Positions 55,477 to 64,000 of a stretch of DNA of 64,000 nt are shown in pieces; position 1 is the stretch's first letter, and each line of letters opens with the position of its first letter. The DNA is taken from NCBI RefSeq assembly GCF_004208515.1, contig NZ_SGIM01000001.1:370067-434066 (forward strand). Direction: 5' to 3'. The stretch comes from Acinetobacter halotolerans (GTDB taxonomy: Bacteria > Pseudomonadota > Gammaproteobacteria > Pseudomonadales > Moraxellaceae). Under the pieces are notes generated by a model. The model made no database searches and had not been told where the DNA came from. It saw only the letters and a program-made list of their open reading frames with translations. The position numbers and the translations under genes are program-made.

Positions 55477-55566
55477 GGTGAGATGGGTGAGTGGCTGAAA
55501 CCACATCCCTGCTAAGGATGCGTACGGGTAACTGTACCGAGGGTTCGAATCCCTCTCTCACCGCCA
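55477..55566 (+). tRNA. tRNA-Ser (GCT)
   Basis: 90 bases including an encoded CCA. The acceptor GGTGAGA pairs with TCTCACC, the anticodon stem CATCC/GGATG frames the loop CTGCTAA (anticodon GCT), a long serine-type variable arm follows, and the T arm GAGGG-TTCGAAT-CCCTC is intact. First of three co-transcribed tRNAs. Confidence 0.95.
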
Positions 55567-55579
55567 TTTTTTACTTAAT

Positions 55580-55656
55580 GCGCTCATAGCTCAGCTGGAT
55601 AGAGCACTTGGCTACGAACTAAGGGGTCGGGAGTTCGAATCTCTCTGAGCGCACCA
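55580..55656 (+). tRNA. tRNA-Arg (ACG), copy 1
   Basis: 77 bases with encoded CCA. The acceptor GCGCTCA pairs with TGAGCGC; the anticodon stem CTTGG/CTAAG frames CTACGAA, anticodon ACG (read as inosine after TadA editing). Identical to copy 2. Confidence 0.95.
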
Positions 55657-55703
55657 AGTAAATATTGCACAAGTAACACATGCCACATTGGCACATAAGT
55701 AAT

Positions 55704-55780
55704 GCGCTCATAGCTCAGCTGGATAGAGCACTTGGCTACGAACTAAGGGGTCGGGAGTTCGAATCTCTCTGAGCGCACCA
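55704..55780 (+). tRNA. tRNA-Arg (ACG), copy 2
   Basis: 77 bases, base-for-base identical to the copy 124 bases upstream, including the encoded CCA. The pair looks like a recent tandem duplication within one operon; a terminator follows. Confidence 0.95.
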
Positions 55781-55793
55781 ACTTAATGAAATA

Positions 55794-55816
55794 AACCGCT
55801 TAATTGCGGTTTTTTT
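55794..55816 (+). terminator. Terminator of the tRNA operon
   Basis: AACCGC (55794-55799) pairs with GCGGTT (55806-55811), loop TTAATT, then a T-run. Confidence 0.85.
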
Positions 55817-55828
55817 GTGCCTGAATTT

Positions 55829-56494
55829 TCAGGTGATATAAATCATCAAGCTTTTATAAATGATTGAAAAGTAATACAGACCGAGTAAAGCAATCAGTGT
55901 AGTTCTTGATTTTTTTGAAAATAATTTTAATAACGTGGAAATCACTAAAGCAATCAACAAACAAGCCCACCCCCCAATAAAAGTGATTATCCATAGCTTC
56001 CAATTATTCTTTTGTATCGCGATGGAGGTATTTGGTGCTATTTTATTGTAATTTAGATGAATCAATTTTCCGTTTAGATCCATATAGTCGATGGCTTTAA
56101 GTTGATATTCGGGCTGGTTATTTCCCAAGGATATCGTTTGATAATAATAGATGGTTTGGATAGCTTGAGTTGGCTGTTTAAGTTCCTGTTGGCATAACCT
56201 CATAAGTTTGACATCACATTGCATCACCAAGGGTTCTTTTTGACCAGTAGGAAGTATCAGCGATGCGCCTACTCGCTCACGACGGATGTGAGGCTCGCTG
56301 GATGAGTTGATGTATTTTTTTGAGATTTTCCATGTGTAATTTCTAGCTAGATCTGCTTGATGTAAAGCAGCTTGATGAAATGAGCTAAAAACCAATAAAA
56401 TGATGAAAGAAAAAATAAAACAGAGGAAAGTCGATTTAAGGTGGTCTTGAATACAATCTTCTTCTGTATTGTTCTCGAAAATTGTTTTTTGCAT
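55829..56494 (-). CDS. Hypothetical two- or three-span membrane protein
   Basis: Not recognised. 221 residues: a basic N terminus, one span at about 22-40, an extracytoplasmic domain (about 45-160) with two Cys (Cys98 and Cys105 region, QCDVKLMRLCQ), then two spans near the C terminus. The layout (span, extracytoplasmic domain, spans) recalls DUF3592-type proteins without convincing identity. Alone and convergent with the tRNA operon. Confidence 0.55.
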   Translation of the reverse strand: MQKTIFENNTEEDCIQDHLKSTFLCFIFSFIILLVFSSFHQAALHQADLARNYTWKISKKYINSSSEPHIRRERVGASLILPTGQKEPLVMQCDVKLMRLCQQELKQPTQAIQTIYYYQTISLGNNQPEYQLKAIDYMDLNGKLIHLNYNKIAPNTSIAIQKNNWKLWIITFIGGWACLLIALVISTLLKLFSKKSRTTLIALLGLYYFSIIYKSLMIYIT

Positions 56495-56633
56495 TTCTTT
56501 CCTTTCGTCTGAGTGTATATTTTAATTGCGAGTAAAGTTGAACTCTATAATTATTTATAGATATCAAGAAAACTACTTATTATGATGCTTTTATTGATTT
56601 TTTATAGAAATAAATGAAATCTTTAGGTGGGTT

Positions 56634-57668
56634 TTATCTCCCTATTTTCTTTTCAAAGAAACGATATAAATAGCCTACAGTTCCCAATACGCCAACCATA
56701 CGTACCACATGAAAAGCGGTCACGATGGGTACGCCTAATTGTAATACATTTGCAGTGATGGTCATTTCGGCGACGCCACCGGGAGCGAGACCTAAGCCGA
56801 GTGTTGGTAGGGGGATATCGGTCCATCGCATTAGGACGTATGCAACTAAGCCTGTGAGTATCAATGCGCTGAGATTGCTGAGCGCGACAATACTCAAAAA
56901 ATGTGGGGCGGTTTTAAAAAATCCAGCTTTGAATTTATTGCCAAGTGACCAGCCAAGTAAAACTTGTCCTAAGTGCACAATTGGATCTGGTATGGCTGAG
57001 AGATGGATATTTTGTGCGGTAAAAAAAATAGCAATCAGTAATGCGCCAAACGTCCATGGGTTAGGGAGCTGGTAGTGCATAAATATACGGCTGGCGAGAT
57101 AAGATAAGATTGCTAAAAGGACAAAACCGAGCCAATCAATTTCCATATTACGGTCAATTGTATTGCCATCAAAGCCATGCCATCCCATGAACTGATAGAA
57201 GAACGGCACGATCACCACCACCACCAGTACGCGTAACGTATGCGCCGACGCGACTTTATCGACTTGAGCTTGATAATGTTCTGCTAAATGCGACATTTCA
57301 TTCGCTCCGCCAATCGCAGAAGCAAACCAAGCTGTTTTAAAATCGACTTTGCCCCAGCGTTGTAAGATGACAGCGCCAATACCACCTAGCAGTAAAGCGA
57401 ATAGCAAACCAATCAATAATGCCAACCCATTGATCGCAATCAAACGTAGCATTTCTGGAGTGAAATACAAACCTAGGGTCAGACCGATGATGGATAAACC
57501 GATGCTGCGTGCAGCGCTATGGCACTCAATGGGAGCATGATTTATTTTGAGTAATGCGGTAACAAATAATGGTCCTAGAAGCCATGGAATAGGCAAGTGT
57601 AACCATAGTGCGAGATGTGCACCTAAAAATGCAAGACTTAGACTCAAAGCATACTTTAGATACAGCAT
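56634..57668 (-). CDS. AbrB-family membrane protein (PF05145, ammonia monooxygenase-like)
   Basis: Integral membrane protein of about 344 residues with ten or so spans and the duplicated AbrB pattern (LHLPIPWLLGPLFVTALL; LPNPWTFGALLIAIFF). Despite historic annotation it is not an ammonia monooxygenase; a transport or regulatory role is suspected. The ATG at 57668 is preferred over a GTG 12 bases upstream. It closes the tctCBA cluster on the same strand, 64 bases after tctA. Confidence 0.75.
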   Translation of the reverse strand: MLYLKYALSLSLAFLGAHLALWLHLPIPWLLGPLFVTALLKINHAPIECHSAARSIGLSIIGLTLGLYFTPEMLRLIAINGLALLIGLLFALLLGGIGAVILQRWGKVDFKTAWFASAIGGANEMSHLAEHYQAQVDKVASAHTLRVLVVVVIVPFFYQFMGWHGFDGNTIDRNMEIDWLGFVLLAILSYLASRIFMHYQLPNPWTFGALLIAIFFTAQNIHLSAIPDPIVHLGQVLLGWSLGNKFKAGFFKTAPHFLSIVALSNLSALILTGLVAYVLMRWTDIPLPTLGLGLAPGGVAEMTITANVLQLGVPIVTAFHVVRMVGVLGTVGYLYRFFEKKIGR

Positions 57669-57732
57669 AAATAGGGTCACATATCAGAGGTAAGTGACCG
57701 ATAGGCATTTAATCCCTATCGGTCAGCATGAT

Positions 57733-59229
57733 TTAGATCGCGCGATGGCGATTACGTAACCAGCGAATCAACGGTAATACAATCATAATACCTGCCAACA
57801 TCCATAACACTTTGGTGATGTAACCATCAAATAGAATAGATAATTCACCTTGAGAAATGGAAAGTGCACGGCGTAAGCTGGACTCCATGAGTTCTCCGAG
57901 TACGAACCCTAGAATGAGTGCCGATAAAGGGAAGTTGAGTTTGCGTAAAATATAACCAAAAATACCCAGAATCACCATGAACACAAGGTCAAAGACAGTG
58001 CTATGGATGGCATAAACCCCCACAAAGCTGACTGCGGCGATCGCTGGAAGTAAAATAAAGTTTGGAACACTCAATAGCTTGGCAAAGAAGCGAACCAATG
58101 AGATGTTCATAATGAGTAATAAAACACTGACCACAAATAATGAGGCAATCAGTCCCCAAACAATCGTTGGTTGTTCGGTGAATAACTGCGGACCGGGCGT
58201 AATGTTATAAAGCGTTAAAGCACCTAACATCACTGCTGTTGTGCCTGAACCGGGTACACCTAGGGTGAGCATCGGAATAAATGAACCACATGCTGAAGCG
58301 TTGTTTGCAGCTTCTGGTGCTGCAATACCACGCAAATCACCTTCACCAAATTTGCCATCTTTACCTGCGAGTTTACGTTCGCTGGTATAAGACATTGCAC
58401 TGGCGATGGTTGCACCTGCACCAGGTAAAATACCAACAATAAAGCCAAGCAAAGAACTGCGAATCGTTGTGCCTAAGGTGAACATAAACTCTTTGAGGTT
58501 GAATAAGCTGCGCTTGCCTTGCCCCAAGGCTTTTTGCCCAACCGTTGTTTTTTCCAGCATGATTAGAATTTCGCTGATACTGAAAAAACCAATTACAATC
58601 GTTGTAAATTGCACGCCGTCGCTTAAATTAACCGAACCAAAAGTAAAGCGATACACGCCAGTGACAGCATCCACACCCACGGTCGCAAACAATAAACCGA
58701 TTAAGGCTGCAATCGCTGTTTTAATCGGCTGGTCGCCCACTAAGCCACTTAAACATGTCAGTGCGAATACCATTAAGACAAAATATTCAGCAGGTCCGAA
58801 GACGATTGCCCATTTTGCTAAAAGCGGTGCAAATAACACGATTCCGATAATTGCGATTAAGCTACCGATAAATGAACTCATTGCTGAGAGTGACAATGCA
58901 ATCCCTGCTTTACCTTGTTTGGCGAGTGGATATCCATCCATCGTTGACATAATGGCGGCAGCATCACCGGGCACATTGATTAGAATCGCGGAAATACGTC
59001 CTCCATATTCACAGCCGAGATACACTGCTGCTAATAGGATCAGTGCACTTTCGGGTGGGAGGCCCAATGCGTAAGCAAACGGGAGGAGTAATGCGACACC
59101 ATTGATCGGACCGAGTCCAGGTAAGAGACCAACAATTGTTCCGATAAATGCACCGATCAGCGCAATCATTAGATTTTGGGGTGTTAATGCGACCTGAAAG
59201 CCGTACATTAAATATTCATAAACTTCCAT
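57733..59229 (-). CDS. tctA: Tripartite tricarboxylate transporter permease TctA
   Basis: Large permease of 498 residues with about 11-12 spans. The family signature GLLPGLGPINGVALLLPFAY (residues about 36-55) and its repeat GILPGAGATIASAMSYTSER are present, as is the conserved ALTLYNITPGPQLF. It forms the channel with TctB, fed by the TctC binding protein. The 14-base gap to tctB indicates one operon. Confidence 0.93.
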   Translation of the reverse strand: MEVYEYLMYGFQVALTPQNLMIALIGAFIGTIVGLLPGLGPINGVALLLPFAYALGLPPESALILLAAVYLGCEYGGRISAILINVPGDAAAIMSTMDGYPLAKQGKAGIALSLSAMSSFIGSLIAIIGIVLFAPLLAKWAIVFGPAEYFVLMVFALTCLSGLVGDQPIKTAIAALIGLLFATVGVDAVTGVYRFTFGSVNLSDGVQFTTIVIGFFSISEILIMLEKTTVGQKALGQGKRSLFNLKEFMFTLGTTIRSSLLGFIVGILPGAGATIASAMSYTSERKLAGKDGKFGEGDLRGIAAPEAANNASACGSFIPMLTLGVPGSGTTAVMLGALTLYNITPGPQLFTEQPTIVWGLIASLFVVSVLLLIMNISLVRFFAKLLSVPNFILLPAIAAVSFVGVYAIHSTVFDLVFMVILGIFGYILRKLNFPLSALILGFVLGELMESSLRRALSISQGELSILFDGYITKVLWMLAGIMIVLPLIRWLRNRHRAI

Positions 59230-59243
59230 TTATTCTTCCTTGA

Positions 59244-59687
59244 TTAACTAAAAAATCCCAATGGCAGTGGTACATCTAATACGTAGTCAAATAACCCGTA
59301 TAAAAGACAACCAAAGACAACGCCTGAGATTAGTGATGCTTTGATGCTTCCTCCAAAAAGGGTGCCGACAAGGAAAAACATGATGGCAGTCGCAATAGGA
59401 AACCCTAAAAACTCAAAAGTTACCGCGTAAATCAACATAAACAGCATCAATAAGCCGATTCTTTTTAAAACTGAAGGTGTGTAGCCTAAATCAATGAATT
59501 CAGCTAATTTTTGAGGTCTAAATGTCAGATAAAAACAACTTATAATCAACAGTAATAACAGCAGGACAGGATAGGGGCGCGGTCCTAAGGGGTCATATGC
59601 GAAGGGGGCCACATAGCCCCAAGCTAAATATAGAAGACCTAAACTGACGAGTCCTAAAGTCCCTGAAAAAATCCTTTCTGCGGACAT
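59244..59687 (-). CDS. tctB: Tripartite tricarboxylate transporter small subunit TctB
   Basis: Small four-span membrane protein of 147 residues. AAGGAAT lies in front of the chosen ATG (59687); an in-frame ATG 12 codons upstream would add a charged stretch. The LGPRPYPVLLLLLLIISC and GFPIATAIMFFLVG segments fit TctB. It lies between tctC and tctA in the standard order. Confidence 0.85.
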   Translation of the reverse strand: MSAERIFSGTLGLVSLGLLYLAWGYVAPFAYDPLGPRPYPVLLLLLLIISCFYLTFRPQKLAEFIDLGYTPSVLKRIGLLMLFMLIYAVTFEFLGFPIATAIMFFLVGTLFGGSIKASLISGVVFGCLLYGLFDYVLDVPLPLGFFS

Positions 59688-59786
59688 AAATAATTCCTTT
59701 TCTGCATAAAAATTCAGGCGCATTTCAATACTGAATTCCCGCTAAAACGAAATATGAGGATTGAAATGCTCTAATTGTTTTAAAGG

Positions 59787-60782
59787 CTATTTTGTAACGA
59801 GATCGAACTCTTTTGATAAATCTCTGAGTTGATTCGTTTGCTGCATGACAAATTTATCTAACTCTTCTCCAGTCATAGAAAGAGGGAGTAAATCGAATTG
59901 TTCGCGAGATTTTTCAAACTTCGGATCACGCATCATTTTTTCAAATGATGTTTTCCACCATTGATAGGCTTCGTCACTAACTTTTGGGCCAACATAGTAG
60001 CCGCGAACTACAGGCCATTGGATGTCATAACCTTGTTCTTTTGCTGTTGGAATATCCGCTAAAGCATTTGGTAGGCGCTCAGGTGCAAATACAGCAAGTG
60101 CGCGTAACTTTCCAGATTTAACATGAGGAATAACTTCGGCAACACCTGCGCTAACCACTTGGATGTGGTTGCCTAAAACAGATGTGACGGCTTCACCACC
60201 ACCTTCTAACGCAATATAGGTCATTTCTTTTGGATTCACGCCAGCGGCTTTGGCGAGCATCGCGGTTTGCATCCAATCTTGACCACCGACACTACCACCT
60301 GCGCCGAAACTCACGGATTTTGGATTTTTCTTGAGGGCAGCAATTAAATCGTTTAGGTTTTTATAAGGAGATTCTGCATTGACGGCAACGACACCGTAGT
60401 CTGTGCCTACGATCGCTAACCAACGGACATCTTTTTCAGTGTATTGACCAAATTTTCCTTGTGAGAGGTTTAGAAGAGAACCTGTAGAAAAAGCCACAAT
60501 AGCATTGTCATTGGCAGGGTCATTGGCAACAATTTTATTGTATGCAACGGCACCAACCCCACCTGGCATATAAGTTACACGCATTGGTGACTTTAATAAT
60601 TCGGTTTCTTTAAAGGCATTTTGTGCCAATTTACAGGTCAGGTCAAAACCACCTCCTGGTTTTGCTGGTGCAATACATTCTGGGCGTTTAGGTTCGCCCA
60701 CTTCGCCTTGTTTTTTGTTGCATGCCGTTAGACCTAATCCTAAGGTCAGTAAAGTACCAGTTAATAGAATGCCTTTTAACAT
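59787..60782 (-). CDS. tctC: TctC-type (Bug) solute-binding lipoprotein
   Basis: Periplasmic binding protein of about 331 residues. The ATG at 60782 gives a short signal with the lipobox LTAC (Cys21), so it is predicted to be lipidated; an upstream in-frame ATG (60836) would bury the signal. PSP-type features: CIAPAKPGGGFDLTCKLA, YMPGGVGAVAYNKI, GAGGSVGGQDWMQTAM. Ligand probably a tricarboxylate or related organic acid. No TctDE two-component genes are linked. Confidence 0.88.
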   Translation of the reverse strand: MLKGILLTGTLLTLGLGLTACNKKQGEVGEPKRPECIAPAKPGGGFDLTCKLAQNAFKETELLKSPMRVTYMPGGVGAVAYNKIVANDPANDNAIVAFSTGSLLNLSQGKFGQYTEKDVRWLAIVGTDYGVVAVNAESPYKNLNDLIAALKKNPKSVSFGAGGSVGGQDWMQTAMLAKAAGVNPKEMTYIALEGGGEAVTSVLGNHIQVVSAGVAEVIPHVKSGKLRALAVFAPERLPNALADIPTAKEQGYDIQWPVVRGYYVGPKVSDEAYQWWKTSFEKMMRDPKFEKSREQFDLLPLSMTGEELDKFVMQQTNQLRDLSKEFDLVTK

Positions 60783-61346
60783 TTTAAGTGTTTCTCCATA
60801 AACGGTTATATTTATATGCAAACTTTGGGTGTGCATATTTTTATATAGGCTTCGTTGCCTAAATTTTTAAAAGACGGGGGAGAGGTATTTTAAACCTTGC
60901 GGTACTCTCTACCACTTTTGCATAGCTTTAATTTGAATGGTGGAATCCGTTGTTTATCATAAAAAATAAACAGAAAAAGAATATCATTATCTTATCTATG
61001 GTTATGATTCATTTTTAAAATACATGTAAAGTGGTTATTTATTTTAGAAATACCATGTGCTGCTAAATTATTATAGAGAGATATAAGTTGATGATTTTCT
61101 TTTTAAATATAAGGGTGAATGTCTTTTGAAAAATCGGCGGGAAATGATTGATATTTGAGCGGTGCGGGATATGGATTTGGGATAATCGGTAGAGGATTCT
61201 GAATCAGCGAAGATTAAATCCTGCTTTATTATTAAATTTTTGTATTTGATTTATTGAAAATTATTGGTGATTTTAAATAATGAATAGATATTAAAAAGCC
61301 AAAATTAATAAATCTTGGCTTTTTTCTTAAGCGGTGATGTGCGCTA
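60783..61346. other. Gene-free region upstream of tctC
   Basis: 564 bases, A+T-rich, no ORF with coding character. It should hold the tctCBA promoter. The porin terminator is at its right end (61293-61325). No known regulator site was recognised. Confidence 0.5.
61293..61325. terminator. Terminator of the porin gene
   Basis: AAAAAGCCAA (61293-61302) pairs with TTGGCTTTTT (61316-61325), with A/T runs on both sides; it works on the minus strand after the porin stop. Confidence 0.85.
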
Positions 61347-62456
61347 TCAGAATTTAAATTCTAAGCCAGTACCGACTAGAGGTTGCTTGTCCTTCGCATC
61401 TGCTTGTTTGAAAGTTGCATAGGCTGTATAGCCATAGGCTTTCACTTGCTTGTTAAATGAATAGTCTACGCCTGCCATAATTTGCTTAGCATCATAGTCT
61501 GCGTCATCATTTTTAAAGCTAGTGGAGTTTTGACTGTATTGTGCTTTTACATTCCATTTTTCATAGTTGGGAATTCGATATTCAGCACCAATCAACCATC
61601 CGATAGAATCATCAATATTATCTGCGCCGACAGTATTTGCTTTGGCTTCCTCAACTTCAGATTTTTGGATTAATCCCTTTAATCTTAGATTTTCTACAGG
61701 TTTAATTACACCTGTTAAGCGCATGGTTTTTGCTGCTGCAAACACGCCATCAATCGCAGTTTCGGTATCGCTGGCATTTAAGAAACCATGGCCGAGGAAG
61801 TTGCTTGGAATACCTTTATCATAAGCTGCACCTGCTAAGAATAAAGGGTGGTTAAATACGATAGAGGTAGACCATGCATCCCCTAAGCCCCCACCATCAA
61901 CGGTTACACCGCCTTGATTGTTTTTGATACCTTGTTTCTCGCCTGTGGCTAATAACGCATTAAATCCTAACGACGACTGTTCACTTATTGCAAATTGAGG
62001 AGATTCATAGACGATGGAATTATTGATGCGGTTTTCACCAGGCATGATACTTCTAATATCCGCAGTATTGCGGACGTAGTTATTGAAGCTATCAACGGCA
62101 CTGGATAATTTTTTTAATGGTGAATTGTTTTTACCCGCTTTAATAGTTCCGAATTTTTCATCTTTTAAGCCAACATAGCGATCACGTTGCGACCAATCGG
62201 TTCCATCCCCATCCGCATTAAATGCCCATTCGATTAGGTAAACAGCGCTGAGGCGTTCGGTTAATTTTTCTTCGCCTTTAAGTCCGAGGAATGAGCTGTT
62301 GCTGTTTACTTTCCATACATCTCGATCAGATTTAGTTGCATTGTTTTCTGGTAGGTAATCCAAACTGGCATCAATCTCACCATAAAATTTTGGAGCGGCG
62401 AATGTTGAACTCGTTGCAATGCTTAATATACTGGCAATTAAAAAATTAATTTTCAT
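61347..62456 (-). CDS. Outer-membrane porin (general Gram-negative porin family)
   Basis: Predicted 16-strand porin of 369 residues. A signal peptide (1-20, ending SSTFAA) precedes PKFYGEIDASLDYL; the barrel includes SSFLGLKGEEKL and DRYVGLKDEKFGTIKAGKNNSP, and the last residue is Phe (GLEFKF). It is in the same orientation as the tctCBA cluster but is separated by a terminator and 560 bases, so it is a separate unit that may admit the same solutes. Confidence 0.88.
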   Translation of the reverse strand: MKINFLIASILSIATSSTFAAPKFYGEIDASLDYLPENNATKSDRDVWKVNSNSSFLGLKGEEKLTERLSAVYLIEWAFNADGDGTDWSQRDRYVGLKDEKFGTIKAGKNNSPLKKLSSAVDSFNNYVRNTADIRSIMPGENRINNSIVYESPQFAISEQSSLGFNALLATGEKQGIKNNQGGVTVDGGGLGDAWSTSIVFNHPLFLAGAAYDKGIPSNFLGHGFLNASDTETAIDGVFAAAKTMRLTGVIKPVENLRLKGLIQKSEVEEAKANTVGADNIDDSIGWLIGAEYRIPNYEKWNVKAQYSQNSTSFKNDDADYDAKQIMAGVDYSFNKQVKAYGYTAYATFKQADAKDKQPLVGTGLEFKF

Positions 62457-63060
62457 TCATGTCATCCTAACAATTTAAAATTATGAATAAGCAACCGTCA
62501 TCTCATTTAAATAAATGAAATTTAAAATAGACCATGCCGTTAAAATTAAAAAATATATTTCTTGAAAATCAAAAGATATAAATCAATGTGGCATAAGCCT
62601 TGAGCTGTGTTTTCATAATTAAATGCTTAAACTTAAATTTTAAGTGAAAGCATCTAAGCAATCCTTCGCTAATAGATTTAATGCACGAGGTATGGCCTGT
62701 GAACTTATTCAGTATGGATTTTATTGTATTTAAAGTAGAGGCGGCATTTAATTTTTTTATAAATGTGGTTGGGGTATTTAATTTTATGATAGAGACTTGC
62801 GTGTGTATTTATTTTGATTTTCTATTATCGTGTTTTTAACTATAAATATATTAGACTTTGGTCTAACTTAACTGTGATTTTTATATTAAATACATCGGTT
62901 TTTTTTATTAAAGGCAGTGGTGTTTAATTGTCGTGTTTTCTAAGTTTGTAAAAACTATCAACCTACATAATTATTGTTAATTCATCTCGTTCATTACCTT
63001 TTCTAGTGTTATAAAAAACCGCTGAAATATCAGCGGTTTTTTTTATAGGGGAAGCAAGCC
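62457..63060. other. A+T-rich gene-free region
   Basis: 604 bases with no ORF of coding character. It contains the porin promoter region at the left and a bidirectional terminator at 63013-63042. Otherwise nothing recognised. Confidence 0.55.
63013..63042. terminator. Bidirectional terminator after the repetitive protein gene
   Basis: A 13-bp perfect stem (63013-63025 with 63030-63042), loop AATA, with A and T runs; it ends the minus-strand gene at 63061. Confidence 0.92.
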
Positions 63061-64000
63061 TTAGAAAAGGTTGTTACTTTCAAAAAGCTGTTCAGTTAGG
63101 TTTAAGCTTGGGGTATTAAAGCTCTCAGTAAAGTTTGAATTAAAGACAGTTACCGAGACACTTTGAGACGATGAAGAGGTTGCACCAACTACAGAGTCTA
63201 AAATGTTCTCTACAACACTATTGCTATCGCCATTGATAGAAATAAAGCCACCTAGATTACCGCTTATACTGCCACTTATAATCTCAGTAATTGAATCAAG
63301 AGGGCTACCATCGCCACCACCGATACCATCAATCATGCCACCGCCAAGTAAATCCTCACCAATGACGTGTTGGATAATATCTGCAGCAGTTGAACCATTG
63401 TTGATCAGTGTACCGATGACACCTGTTGCATTACCGAACGCGCCACCGAAATCAGCACCTGCCAAATCTGAAATGGCTTCAAGTGTACCGTTGACAGTAT
63501 CACGAGAAGTTTCGAAGGTAAGCGTGCCGAGCTCCGCAAGATCAGCGACAGGATGTTCAGCTTGAGGGAATGCCCCGATAATTGCATCAGCAACAGTATT
63601 GATGCCTGTGTTGATAATTTCAGTTTTGAGGCTTTCAACGCCTTGAAGGATATCAATACCTGTTTGGATGACACCTGTTACAGGATTGTTGCCAAGATCA
63701 CCGCCACCGATGCCACCAATAATACCCGTTAAGATATCGAGAGGACTGCCGCCGTCACCACCAGTGATACCGCCGATAATGCCTGTGATTGGACCTAAAG
63801 GACCACCGTCACCACCAGTAATACCACCGATGATACCAGTGATCGGACCAAGAGGACCGCCGTCACCACCAATACCACCAGTGATGCCATCAAGAATGCC
63901 ACCGCCAAGTAAATCCTCACCAATAACGTGTTGGATAATATCTGCAGCGGTAGAGCCATTGTTGATCAGTGTGCCGATGACACCTGTTGCATTATTTAGA
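63061..64000 (-). CDS. C-terminal part of a long repetitive Gly/Asp-rich surface-type protein (partial)
   Basis: The minus-strand frame ending at 63061 is open without a stop to the window edge, so at least 313 codons of a larger gene are visible; its start is off the right side. A 187-residue unit (NATGVIGTLINNGSTAADIIQHVIGEDLLGGG) recurs, and 18-residue repeats (GGDGGPLGPITGIIGGIT) occur in tandem. The tail is Ser/Asn-rich and ends FESNNLF. Such composition suits a cell-surface or secreted repeat protein, but no family was recognised and no anchor is visible. Shorter starts inside it are artefacts of the truncation. Confidence 0.75.
   Translation of the reverse strand, partial: LNNATGVIGTLINNGSTAADIIQHVIGEDLLGGGILDGITGGIGGDGGPLGPITGIIGGITGGDGGPLGPITGIIGGITGGDGGSPLDILTGIIGGIGGGDLGNNPVTGVIQTGIDILQGVESLKTEIINTGINTVADAIIGAFPQAEHPVADLAELGTLTFETSRDTVNGTLEAISDLAGADFGGAFGNATGVIGTLINNGSTAADIIQHVIGEDLLGGGMIDGIGGGDGSPLDSITEIISGSISGNLGGFISINGDSNSVVENILDSVVGATSSSSQSVSVTVFNSNFTESFNTPSLNLTEQLFESNNLF
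63326..63994 (-). repeat. 561-bp-period direct repeat in the repetitive gene
   Basis: A segment of about 108 bases at 63326-63433 recurs at 63887-63994 with few differences, an offset of exactly 561 bases (187 codons), keeping the reading frame. The second copy is near the window edge, so further copies may lie outside. Confidence 0.85.
63752..63913 (-). repeat. 54-bp tandem repeats
   Basis: Units begin at 63752, 63806 and 63860 at a constant 54-base spacing (18 codons). The first two are close copies and the third diverges at its end. They encode the GGDGGPLGPITGIIGG-type repeat. Confidence 0.85.

Noticed and set aside
55337..55567. Minus-strand ORF beginning MAVREGFEPSVQLPVR
   Set aside because: It is the antisense reading of the tRNA-Ser gene, a well-known spurious protein; the tRNA folds completely on the plus strand.
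58406..59074. 222-codon plus-strand ORF opposite tctA
   Set aside because: Antisense to a full-length TctA with conserved signatures; no ribosome site and no family resemblance.
63203..63565. Plus-strand ORF opposite the repetitive protein gene
   Set aside because: Low-complexity mirror of the Gly-rich repeats; the minus-strand frame is open across the whole region and is followed by a terminator.
63326..63994. CRISPR-like array
   Set aside because: The repeats are in-frame coding repeats with 54- and 561-base periods, not short repeats with unique spacers; no cas genes are present.

Overview
The window reads as a stretch of Acinetobacter chromosome (Moraxellaceae, Gammaproteobacteria). Support comes from A+T-rich intergenic DNA, an S10-spc-alpha ribosomal block whose proteins (S8, L3, L14 and others) have Acinetobacter-style sequences, an AlmA-type long-chain-alkane monooxygenase, an AdeT-like (DUF6091) solute-binding protein, a single-gene PlsB, and an NsrR-Hmp nitric oxide module. 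The species cannot be fixed from the sequence alone. No phage, complete insertion sequence, rRNA or CRISPR array was seen.

Layout. 1-20 kb is housekeeping and stress genes: a Nudix hydrolase, comF-recG, an NAD-dependent epimerase, a DUF6091 solute-binding protein, plsB, tesB, a dicarboxylate/amino-acid symporter, a Fur-box-preceded TonB receptor, a PF10118 metal-dependent hydrolase, engB, nsrR-hmp with a near-consensus NsrR operator over the hmp promoter, a HerA-like ATPase, a cystathionine beta-lyase and a class I glutamine amidotransferase. 20.3-34.06 kb is the S10, spc and alpha operons, rpsJ to rplQ, including secY and rpoA, ending in a strong terminator. The S10 leader has its own promoter, hairpins and a possible 15-codon leader ORF.

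34.1-49.3 kb is the accessory-like part: an orphan A+T-rich hypothetical gene with a heptamer repeat array, almA, a DUF2059 protein, an acyl-CoA dehydrogenase, sdhE-ygfX, two tandemly duplicated single-span miniproteins, then a TatT-like lipoprotein, a rhombosortase and a very large TRAP permease. These are followed by two EamA exporters, a DUF2306-like membrane protein divergent from a TetR-family regulator with a palindromic operator, and an AraC regulator.

49.3-55.8 kb returns to core genes (prlC with its YheV-like partner, a RibD-like reductase, rnr) and a tRNA operon (Ser-GCT and two identical Arg-ACG genes) with a clear promoter and terminator. 55.8-62.5 kb holds a membrane protein and a minus-strand solute-uptake cluster: porin, tctC lipoprotein, tctB, tctA and an AbrB-family membrane protein. 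The window ends inside the 3' part of a long repetitive Gly/Asp-rich protein gene that runs off the right edge.

The best candidate for an undescribed system is the transport set at 40-44.2 kb. It has a TatT-like lipoprotein and a TRAP permease with an unusual soluble insertion, but no linked substrate-binding subunit; the DUF6091 protein at 4.1 kb is a possible partner. Second are the duplicated miniproteins at 39.4-39.8 kb. Both rest on inference from context.
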